A stretch of DNA of 45,962 bases from Gilliamella bombi. Lineage in GTDB: Bacteria > Pseudomonadota > Gammaproteobacteria > Enterobacterales > Orbaceae. The position numbers were made by a program, and so were the translations under genes. The notes beneath the pieces are model-generated. The model saw nothing but the letters and a program-made list of their open reading frames with translations, was not told the DNA's origin and did no database searches. The DNA lies in contig NZ_FMWS01000002.1 of assembly GCF_900103255.1 (NCBI RefSeq), forward strand, positions 1-45,962, given 5' to 3'. Shown one piece after another: positions 32,045 through 38,820 of this stretch (position 1 is the stretch's first letter; each line of letters opens with the position of its first letter).

Positions 32045-32204
32045 GTTTTCTATTCCTAATTAATCGTATAAAAATAAGATGATTTTGACTAATTAACATC
32101 ATCTTATTAAAAAAAATGCATTGACTATTAGCTATCCAAGCCAAGGTTATTTTTACTGTCTAATTTACTCACTGTGAAAACTTAAACTAACTTTATCATC
32201 ACGT

Positions 32205-32693
32205 TTAATAAAAAGATTGTGGACCTTCATGTATTTTTTTATCGCAATTTAGTTTTACTTTCATTTTACCTTTTGCATCTTTTGAAGTTATTACCCAACA
32301 AGTTTTCATGGTCGAATCGATACGTTTTATCAGGCGAACTCGATTAAATGAATAAGAACAATTAAACCAGTAGCCAGTATCATTGGATGTATTATAACTA
32401 GTATCAACATGCCATGAATGTTTATATTTTTTACCGTTAATAGTAATTGTAAAAGGTATCATCTGTCCTAAATTCACTGGTTTACCAGAATATACTTCAC
32501 CATCATCAACCTGCAAAAACTGATTTTTTTGTTCGAATATTTGCCACCCTTCAGGCAATATTTCTAGTTCCGTCGGAATGGATTTTACTTGAACTGAATC
32601 GGGGCAAGTTATCTCATAAATTGCGTTAACCGAAAAGGACATGCCAAACCCAGCTAATAATATTACTGTAATAGTAAAAATTTTATCTTTCAT
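32205..32693 (-). CDS. putative secreted protein, STY0300-like (162 aa), paralogue 2
   Basis: Signal peptide MKDKIFTITVILLAGFGMSFSVNA followed by the same motif order as the 31517 gene: ITCPDSVQV, LPEGWQIF, VYSGKPVN, INGKKYKHSWHV, FNCSYSFNRVRLIKRIDSTMKTCWVI. It is shorter because the middle insertion (IDSLILPEDIAHSTSLRRLNQ) of the other copy is missing. It lies 160 bp upstream of the other copy, and both are probably expressed together. AGG-rich Shine-Dalgarno not obvious. Function unknown. Confidence 0.75.
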   Translation of the reverse strand: MKDKIFTITVILLAGFGMSFSVNAIYEITCPDSVQVKSIPTELEILPEGWQIFEQKNQFLQVDDGEVYSGKPVNLGQMIPFTITINGKKYKHSWHVDTSYNTSNDTGYWFNCSYSFNRVRLIKRIDSTMKTCWVITSKDAKGKMKVKLNCDKKIHEGPQSFY

Positions 32694-33123
32694 GTTAACT
32701 ATTCCTTTTTAATCATAAAACGTAATTTTTATTGGAAGATAATATAACTTTTTTAATAAGTTAATTCATTAATTAACTGCATTATCTAATCGATTATTGA
32801 TTAAGTATTATTACAAACCTAAGTTGTATTTTTAGTTTATTCTAGGGATTTTTAATATTGTTATATTAGCAAACAAGATAATATCCTATCGTTAGAAAAC
32901 TTTTCTTTGCTAGCTTAATTTAAATATAATCGCCTTCATCAATTAAGAAAGACAACGATAGTTAAGTGAACTAATTTAAGCTAACTAATAGTATTTATAG
33001 AATATGAGTTGTGACTATCAAGGCAGAAAATTACTTAAAAAATAAGCGATATATCTTACTTGTTGATAGATAATAAATGCACAAATTCAAGGCTCTATTC
33101 ACACTAAACAGAGCCTAGAAACA
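32694..33123. other. intergenic region, 430 bp, no gene seen
   Basis: Very AT-rich with no credible reading frame. It holds short imperfect inverted repeats (for example around 32910 and 32975, TAGCTTAATTTAA / TTTAAGCTAA) and, at its right end, the hairpin listed at 33090. The promoter of the STY0300 pair should lie in its left part. Confidence 0.6.
33090..33116 (-). terminator. weak terminator of the carbonic anhydrase gene
   Basis: AGGCTCT / AGAGCCT seven-bp stem with a 13-base loop, 8 bp past the stop. On the minus strand it is followed by TGAATTTGTG, so no clear U-run. Confidence 0.5.
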
Positions 33124-33861
33124 CTAATCAACAATCACTCGCCCATTCAAAGGTTGCGTTGGACGATTATTGTTGTGATGCATGATTGAGTGGAATTTTT
33201 CGATTTGTTCAGCAGATGCACTGCTTTCTTGTTCTAACACAATCCATCGAACGCCTTCAGTACAAGGTGGAGTTGTTAGTGAACCGCTAAAGCGGTAAAA
33301 ATCCAATCTATTTGGCAATAAAGCCTTAATATCGACTGATTGAGATAATGTGGCGGTACTGCCTTCGTCTTCTGGCATTTGTTGCCAAGCTTTCGCTAAT
33401 TCAGGATTAGGTTTTCCTTTATTAAACATCAAGGCAACAACCGTTAAGTCGCCATTTTTGTTTTTATAAACAAAATGAGCTTCCATCGGGAAGTATTTGC
33501 CTTTAATTTTATTTTCGCTTGGCGTATGAAAATGGAATTGTTGTAACGTAAACAGCTCGTTGTCAATTTCAAGCGTATTGCCATCATTAACATTAACTTG
33601 AATTGTATGACCGTTATTAATGATTTCCTGCTTGCTTAGTTTAAACGTCAGTTTAAGTTTATCGTGGTGCGTTTTAAAAACATGTTCAATGTTAATTGGT
33701 GATTGATTTTTTCCTGTTTCGCAGGTTGAAAACTCTGGCGAAAGGTGTCCCCAATTTTCTGGATTATTTTCGCCTTCATAACCCCAATGAAGGGCAGGTT
33801 CTGTTGCAGCACAAGATAGACTGGTAACCATTAAAGCCACAATTATTGCATTAAATTTCAT
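33124..33861 (-). CDS. alpha-class carbonic anhydrase (periplasmic)
   Basis: Interconverts carbon dioxide and bicarbonate in the periplasm. 245 residues, N-terminal signal peptide ending near SCAATEP. Zinc ligands His110 and His112 (FHFHTPSEN) and His129 (EAHFVYKN) are present, plus the HWGYEG, NQSPINI and GSLTTPPCTEGVRWIV signatures. Complete in length. Single gene. Sometimes named cah or ecaA in other bacteria; the symbol is not assigned here. Confidence 0.94.
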   Translation of the reverse strand: MKFNAIIVALMVTSLSCAATEPALHWGYEGENNPENWGHLSPEFSTCETGKNQSPINIEHVFKTHHDKLKLTFKLSKQEIINNGHTIQVNVNDGNTLEIDNELFTLQQFHFHTPSENKIKGKYFPMEAHFVYKNKNGDLTVVALMFNKGKPNPELAKAWQQMPEDEGSTATLSQSVDIKALLPNRLDFYRFSGSLTTPPCTEGVRWIVLEQESSASAEQIEKFHSIMHHNNNRPTQPLNGRVIVD

Positions 33862-34253
33862 CTTGGTTTTACAGCTAGAAAGTGATTAATGGAACCAAAT
33901 TATACGCCACAAAAAATTACCTTACTAGAATCGTATATCATCACTTTTTAATATTTTTATAAAAAAAATGTTTGACATTTAAACAAAAAAGTAAGCTACA
34001 AAATAACCTGTTTTATTTGTTGCTAATTTTACTCAATATTTATTATGATAATATTTAATTATATTAAGTTATCATTGCTTTGGCATCATCAGTCAGAAGC
34101 TTTTTTGACTTTTAGTCATTAAAATACTAGCCTCGCAGGCTTTGCCAGCTCGGCGCCCCAACTTGCGCGGGGGCTTTATTCTTGTCTATATTGTCCCCTC
34201 AAGCACCATAACCTCCCCCCGCGCCCTAAGGATTAAGGGCTAAACGCTAAAAA
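33862..34253. other. intergenic region with a sharp GC change
   Basis: The left half (to about 34110) is AT-rich and carries the carbonic anhydrase promoter. From about 34130 to 34250 composition jumps, with blocks such as CGGCGCCCC, GCGCGGGGGC and CCTCCCCCCGCGCCC, matching the unusually GC-rich 3' end of the next gene. A short stem AGCCT/AGGCT at 34129-34141 may act as a weak terminator for that gene. No reading frame is convincing. Confidence 0.6.
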
Positions 34254-35252
34254 CTAAGGTGCGGTGCACATAGTGTAAATGCCAAGGTCGGCTTGGACGG
34301 GGAAGACGTTGCCTTTGTAATCAAATTCGTCGTTGTTGCCCGAGGCGACAGCGAATCGATAGATACCTTCTATACCTCCTGCCTCGTCGCTTGTCCAGTA
34401 GCTTTTGACGGAGTAGGGCTTGGCGTCGATGAAGTTCGCATCAGCGTAGTAGCCCACGTCGCCCCACTCCGTGAAAAATCCTGCACCTATGTAACGCATG
34501 TAAAACGAAGTTCGTGACCACGGCTTGGCGCCACGTACACCATGTATACAGGGGAAACCCGTGAGCTCACTACATATTGTATTGGTTAAATCGTTTACCC
34601 TCGGCATGCGATAACCCAAACCATTACACCATGCTGACGCCTCACTATAACGATCATATCTCAACCAATCCCCCCACCGAGGGAAGAACCACTGCCTCAA
34701 TTCAAATCCATATTTTACTACCTCATCACCAGTATTAATATCTCTACCCACTAACTCAAACGTCTGTGGTAACTGCGGCATAACAATTGGGTTAGGATTC
34801 GGATTAGGCCATTGATTTCTTGCATCTGGACCTGTTAGCTTAACGCGTACAACTACTTCTCCTTTATCTTCTTGAGGAATCCACCTATCATTAGCTACAA
34901 CATTTGTCACTGTTGCAGTGATTCCCCCCAAAGTAACGGGGTCCCATGTCAATTCATTTATATCTACTCCACTTATGAGTAAATCAAAATATAAATTATG
35001 CGCACCTGTAGTCGGAAAATTTAGGCTGTATGACTCAGGATTGATTGATTGTACTAAAAAGCCCTTATCAGGATTCCATATGTCAGCTGGGCCTGCGGAG
35101 AAGCCCGTACCCACATGTAGATTCGGCCTTGCATAATTGATAACTGGCGACGGTATTATTATTGCATCACTACGATTACCCGCTCGAGCCTTTTTACCAT
35201 TCGCCTGAACATTCCATGACGATGACAATAATAACAGTGCTAATACTAGCAA
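34254..35252 (-). CDS. secreted/surface protein with a heptamer-interrupted start (332 aa from TTG)
   Basis: The body encodes a signal-anchor or signal peptide (LVLALLLLSSSWNVQA) and two parts: an Ig-like beta region similar in style to invasin/intimin passenger domains (NLYFDLLISGVD...LTWDPVTLGGITATVTNV) and a C-terminal tryptophan/cysteine-rich region (SEASAWCNGLGYRMPRVNDL...YWTSDEAGG...YTMCTAP) of C-type-lectin-like look. The only in-frame start in the current sequence is a TTG at 35252 without a Shine-Dalgarno. The frame stays open 54 codons further upstream and reads like a long signal region (LIRRVFTLSSFIPSK, then Ser-Lys-Leu repeats). A proper ATG at 35431 is out of frame, separated by a 3-copy 7-bp repeat. 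Either phase-OFF or frameshifted. The 3' third is much richer in G+C. Confidence 0.6.
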   Translation of the reverse strand: MLVLALLLLSSSWNVQANGKKARAGNRSDAIIIPSPVINYARPNLHVGTGFSAGPADIWNPDKGFLVQSINPESYSLNFPTTGAHNLYFDLLISGVDINELTWDPVTLGGITATVTNVVANDRWIPQEDKGEVVVRVKLTGPDARNQWPNPNPNPIVMPQLPQTFELVGRDINTGDEVVKYGFELRQWFFPRWGDWLRYDRYSEASAWCNGLGYRMPRVNDLTNTICSELTGFPCIHGVRGAKPWSRTSFYMRYIGAGFFTEWGDVGYYADANFIDAKPYSVKSYWTSDEAGGIEGIYRFAVASGNNDEFDYKGNVFPVQADLGIYTMCTAP

Positions 35253-35273
35253 AGCTGTTTTAGGTGATTTGAA

Positions 35274-35299
35274 CGATAATTTCGATAATTTCGATAATT
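35274..35299 (-). repeat. 9-bp in-frame tandem repeat (Ser-Lys-Leu)
   Basis: TTATCGAAA repeated, giving Leu-Ser-Lys-Leu-Ser-Lys-Leu-Ser in the extended reading frame. Being a multiple of three, it does not alter the frame. Its regular codons suggest the region upstream of the TTG is translated. Confidence 0.75.
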
Positions 35300-35371
35300 C
35301 GTTGAGAAATAATTTGGAAGGTATAAATGAGCTTAGTGTAAAAACACGTCGAATAAGATTATTTAATAAAT

Positions 35372-35431
35372 TTAAGACATAGGTTTGCCAGTGCTGGTGT
35401 CTGGTGTCTGGTGTCTAAAATGATAATGCAT
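35372..35431 (-). CDS. 19-codon frame starting at the likely true ATG of the surface protein
   Basis: The ATG (35431-35429) has AGGTGA (35443-35438) six bases before it. With three repeat units it reads MHYHFRHQTPDTSTGKPMS and stops at TAA 35374-35372. With four units it would continue into the long downstream frame. It is therefore read as the 5' end of the 34254 gene in an out-of-phase state rather than as an independent gene. Confidence 0.5.
   Translation of the reverse strand: MHYHFRHQTPDTSTGKPMS
35394..35414. repeat. 7-bp tandem repeat, three copies
   Basis: CTGGTGT x3 on the plus strand (ACACCAG on the coding strand), flanked by partial units (GTG before, CT after). It lies between the ATG at 35431 and the body of the surface-protein gene. 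A unit that is not a multiple of three changes the reading frame with each gain or loss. Confidence 0.9.
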
Positions 35432-35448
35432 TATGGTTCACCTGTCAA
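35420..35448 (-). promoter_or_regulatory. promoter-like element overlapping the ATG at 35431
   Basis: TTGACA (35448-35443), 17-bp spacer, TATCAT (35425-35420), a near-consensus sigma-70 pair. If used, transcription would start near 35413, inside the heptamer repeat, and the transcript would lack the ATG at 35431. It may therefore be fortuitous, or an alternative to translation from 35431. Confidence 0.4.
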
Positions 35449-35907
35449 GTAATTATTTGTTTTATTTAAATTTTTATAATTATTTGCTTATTTAATAAGC
35501 TTGTTTTCCTATAGCGATAAAAGTATAATCATTTTAAAAATTGTTGGCTAGTTTTTTGGCGGACTTTTTTGTAAAGAAATGTAAAGATGAAAATAATTCA
35601 ACTTTAGGGATAGGGAATTTTTTGCACATTATCGACTGTCGATAACTAAAACTGTTTAGTATTTCAATCAGGGAGGTGTCGCTAGGCATTATGAAATTTT
35701 GCATAAAAATAACCTAATTTGGACAATATCACTGATATTATTAACTTGCGTAAAAGGCCAAAATGTTCTAAACCCTACTAAGCTTAAGAAGCATTAAAAA
35801 AATAAAAATGTTCAGGCTGTTATACGTTTAACTATAGGAATTAAAGCTTGATTATATTGAATATCTTTTTCAAAATATAATTTACACATAATACAAAGGA
35901 GGTATAG
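35449..35907. other. intergenic region, 459 bp
   Basis: AT-rich, no convincing gene. It contains the 17-bp palindrome at 35629 and, at its right end, the ribosome binding site GGAGG of the 35908 gene. It should hold the divergent promoters of the surface-protein gene and of the 35908 gene. Confidence 0.6.
35629..35645. repeat. 17-bp perfect palindrome
   Basis: TTATCGAC-T-GTCGATAA: eight-bp arms around one base. The size and symmetry suit a dimeric regulator's operator. It is isolated between divergent genes; the binding protein is unknown. Confidence 0.6.
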
Positions 35908-36456
35908 GTGTTATTTTCAATTACAAGATTTATTGCTGGCGGATGTTTGCCACTTTTGGGGGCCTTTTCTTTTTGCAGTTTTTTATTCAAAAATTATTAT
36001 ATTGGACTCATATTTATCATTATTGGCGTTTTAGCTTACTATCTGGTATTTATTAAATACACAAATATTATTATTAATAAACATATTAAAATTTTTAAAA
36101 GTGAGTTTAAGGATGAGTTTGTGCGTTCAAATTTTTATTGCGATAAAACCTACGAGAATTTTATGTATTTTGATCGAATGAACAAACAAATCTGTTTTAC
36201 AGATAAAGATACAAATAAAATTGTAACAAGGCTTAATTATGATGATTTATTCTCAGCTAAATTTAATTCTCATCCTCATTTTACTATTAAATTTAATTTT
36301 CATTCTTATTTTATTATAGAATTTGATTTTCATCCTTATGTTATTATGAAATTTAAATTAATAAACCAAGAGATAGAAATTAAATTTAATTATTTTTCAA
36401 AAGATTATATTTCATTAAGAACAAGATTTTCTCGATTAACAACTATTTATGAATAA
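35908..36456 (+). CDS. hypothetical membrane protein with three 10-residue repeats (182 aa)
   Basis: Not recognised. The GTG start at 35908 follows GGAGG (35898-35902). Two hydrophobic segments at residues 5-25 (ITRFIAGGCLPLLGAFSFCSF) and 30-50 (YIGLIFIIIGVLAYYLVFI) are followed by a cytoplasmic domain. Residues 118-147 consist of three near-identical ten-residue units (KFNSHPHFTI, KFNFHSYFII, EFDFHPYVIM) encoded by a 30-bp tandem repeat, then a partial fourth (KFKLI). These look like extra beta-strands. Very AT-rich, typical of the accessory genes here. Confidence 0.7.
   Translation: MLFSITRFIAGGCLPLLGAFSFCSFLFKNYYIGLIFIIIGVLAYYLVFIKYTNIIINKHIKIFKSEFKDEFVRSNFYCDKTYENFMYFDRMNKQICFTDKDTNKIVTRLNYDDLFSAKFNSHPHFTIKFNFHSYFIIEFDFHPYVIMKFKLINQEIEIKFNYFSKDYISLRTRFSRLTTIYE
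36259..36348 (+). repeat. 30-bp tandem repeat, three units, in frame
   Basis: Units 36259-36288, 36289-36318 and 36319-36348 share AAATTTAATT-type openings and CATCCTCATTTT-type middles, with a partial fourth unit at 36349. The period is exactly ten codons, so gain or loss changes protein length but not frame. Confidence 0.8.
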
Positions 36457-36508
36457 TTAAGTTATTTAGACAGTAATAACGTTGCTTTTAGTGTACAAAG
36501 TATCTGTT

Positions 36509-36530
36509 TAGCCTCAAAGATTCGAGGCTA
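36509..36530. terminator. stem-loop between convergent genes
   Basis: TAGCCTC / GAGGCTA seven-bp stem with an eight-base loop, without a clear U-run on either strand. It lies between the 35908 gene and the convergent GST gene. Confidence 0.4.
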
Positions 36531-36568
36531 TCACACGAGTAATTTAAAAATATCTTAGAATTTGTTAA

Positions 36569-37267
36569 TTAACGGTGTAGACGATAAGGTTCATCCACCA
36601 CAATAAAATCTTTTTCTTGCATTGCCTCACTTATCCATTCTTTAACACTATGAGTTTGACAAATAGTGTTAATGTAGTTGGTTAACGTTGCCGATGTTTT
36701 GATACCGAAATTTTTTAGCCTTAAACACATTGGTGCATAGAAAGCATCAGCAATAGTAAATTCACCAAATAAGTAGTTAGATTGAGGTAAATTAAAATTT
36801 AAGAAAGAAGATAATAATTCATCAACAAGAGAAATTTCATTTTTGACATCAGCATGATCACGTAAAATAATTTGCCCAATTTCAAAAAACTCAGCTTCAA
36901 TATTCATTGGTAAATATTTTCTAATAGCAGAAAATCCTGAATGCATTTTAGCCACTAAACTGCGAGCATTAGCCCTTTTTTTAGTATCTATCGGCCATAA
37001 AGCTAAGTTGGGATGTTTTTCAGCCAAGTATTCACAAATAGCCAAAGAATCAGATATCACCACATCATTATCAACTAAAATTGGTACTGTACCATATTTC
37101 GATATTGAGGATATTGTTGCTTTAAAAGCAGATTTATCGTCAAGGTTATCAAATCTAACAAACTTTTCATCAAAAGGAATACCAAAGTGTTTCATTACAA
37201 CCCAAGGGCGCATAGACCACGTTGAATAGTTTTTATTGCCTATATAAAGTTTGTAATTCACTTTCAA
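36569..37267 (-). CDS. glutathione S-transferase family protein
   Basis: Two-domain cytosolic GST. 232 residues. The N-terminal thioredoxin fold opens KLYIGNKNYSTWSMRPWVV with the catalytic serine/tyrosine area, and GTVPILVDNDVVISDSLAICEYLAE is the glutathione gamma-glutamyl site. The helical C-terminal domain has NYLFGEFTIADAFYAPMCLRL. The GNKNYSxWSxRPW opening marks a bacterial subgroup found next to varied metabolic genes; the substrate cannot be told. Single gene. Confidence 0.88.
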   Translation of the reverse strand: MKVNYKLYIGNKNYSTWSMRPWVVMKHFGIPFDEKFVRFDNLDDKSAFKATISSISKYGTVPILVDNDVVISDSLAICEYLAEKHPNLALWPIDTKKRANARSLVAKMHSGFSAIRKYLPMNIEAEFFEIGQIILRDHADVKNEISLVDELLSSFLNFNLPQSNYLFGEFTIADAFYAPMCLRLKNFGIKTSATLTNYINTICQTHSVKEWISEAMQEKDFIVVDEPYRLHR

Positions 37268-37357
37268 TCTCCATCCAATTCAGTAATGTAAAGTTTGTTA
37301 ATATTTATCTACTTGCTTAGTTTTATTGGTAAAGAATTTTAAGAATGATTATTTTTA

Positions 37358-37798
37358 TTACAAATAAACCACATGAGTGCCTTTTTCGGGTTGAAAAGTA
37401 GCTTTGCCAAATTCATCTAAGAAATAAGCAATATGATCGGCTTTATCCCCTACTAATCGTCCTTTTACTTTGTTCCATGTCATGAGGACTATCATGGCAT
37501 CAGGTTCACAGCAAATTAACATGGGTTGTTGAAATTCTTCGTTCCAATAAAACTCACCTCCGTATATTTTATGTGCGGTGAGCAATAAATAACATCCGTA
37601 TTCTTGCGATATCATGTTGAGTTGTTCTTCTGGAATGCTAAAGTTTTTTTCAGCCAGTTCACTGATGATCATTTCAACAACCGTAATACTTTTTTCAGAG
37701 TAATCGAGCTGATTAATGCTCCATTTTGGACTATTTAATATCGCATTTTGTGCCCATGCTTCGATCTCTTGATATAATTCATTTTTTTGTTCAGTCAT
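37358..37798 (-). CDS. hypothetical protein translationally coupled to mazG (146 aa)
   Basis: Not recognised. An acidic soluble protein without signal peptide; visible are SPKWSINQLDYSEKSITVVEMIISELAE, GCYLLLTAHKIYGGEFYWNEEFQQPMLICCEPDAMIVLMTWNKVKGRLVGDKADHIAYFLDEF. Its ATG overlaps the mazG stop by 8 bp (ATGACTGA), so it is probably translated with MazG. The layout suggests a small housekeeping or immunity-type protein; no function is proposed. Confidence 0.75.
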   Translation of the reverse strand: MTEQKNELYQEIEAWAQNAILNSPKWSINQLDYSEKSITVVEMIISELAEKNFSIPEEQLNMISQEYGCYLLLTAHKIYGGEFYWNEEFQQPMLICCEPDAMIVLMTWNKVKGRLVGDKADHIAYFLDEFGKATFQPEKGTHVVYL

Positions 37799-38606
37799 TT
37801 TTATTCACTTCGCTATTGAGTTTAATCTGTTCTAATTGCTTAACACTTTGCCACGCGTCTTCCATTTGTTCAAGCGTTGCATCAATTAAAGATAAGTTTT
37901 TTTGTTTGAGTATCGATTCTACTTGTTGAAATCGTCGGGTAAATTTTTTATTGGCTTGCTGTAAACAGAGTTCTGATTTAACCTTTAAATGTCTAGCTAA
38001 ATTGACAGTCGCAAACAATAAATCACCAAGTTCTTCCTCAATTTTTTGTGGATCTTGTTTAGTGCGTTCTAATTCTTGCTCGACTTCACCAATTTCTTCT
38101 TTTACTTTATCAAGCACAGGTTTTATATCATGCCAATCAAAACCAACCGAGGCACAACGCTTTTGAATTTTTTCTGCTTGCATTAACGCTGGTATTGCTT
38201 GGGGTATATCGTCAAGCAATGAGTATTGCGCTTTTTGGTCTCGTTCTTTTTGTTTAAGTTGTTCCCAGTTAGTTTTTTCATTCTTTTTTTCAGTAAAAAT
38301 ATGAGGATGACGATAAACTAATTTATCTACAACCGATAAACAAATCTCATCAAAATTAAAGCTTCCTTGTTCTTGGGCTAAATCAGCATAAAAGACAATG
38401 TGAAATAGTAGATCACCAAGTTCTTTTTTTAGCTCATCCATGTCTTGTTTATCAATTGCATCTAAAACTTCATAGGTTTCTTCTAAAGTATACGATTTTA
38501 GTGATGCAAAAGTTTGTTGCCGATCCCATTGACAACCATTAACAGGATCACGAAGTTGTTTGGTTATGGCTTGTAAGCGTTGTAATGCGTTCAAAATATC
38601 TCTCAT
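37791..38606 (-). CDS. mazG: nucleoside triphosphate pyrophosphohydrolase MazG
   Basis: Hydrolyses all NTPs to NMP and pyrophosphate; in E. coli also lowers ppGpp. 271 residues with two MazG domains. First: LRDPVNGCQWDRQQTFASLKSYTLEETYEVLDAI with ELGDLLFHIVFYA; second: GFDWHDIKPVLDKVKEEIGEVEQEL with EEELGDLLFATVNLARHL. Both EExxE...ExxD metal sites are kept. No mazEF toxin-antitoxin genes or relA are adjacent here. Confidence 0.96.
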   Translation of the reverse strand: MRDILNALQRLQAITKQLRDPVNGCQWDRQQTFASLKSYTLEETYEVLDAIDKQDMDELKKELGDLLFHIVFYADLAQEQGSFNFDEICLSVVDKLVYRHPHIFTEKKNEKTNWEQLKQKERDQKAQYSLLDDIPQAIPALMQAEKIQKRCASVGFDWHDIKPVLDKVKEEIGEVEQELERTKQDPQKIEEELGDLLFATVNLARHLKVKSELCLQQANKKFTRRFQQVESILKQKNLSLIDATLEQMEDAWQSVKQLEQIKLNSEVNKND

Positions 38607-38820
38607 AAATCAATCATTGATTGAACTATTGTAAATGGTTTCATAGCAAAACGGTTACTCTTTTAAACATTGGCGCTTATATATTTTGCTATTATTGATA
38701 ATTATTTCACCAAAAATAATAATATAAATTGTAAAAATAGCCTTAAAGACGGAACTTCTAGCCGATAAATGTGAATTAAGTATATAATACCTGCTTATTA
38801 ATTTAACGTTATTAAACAAT

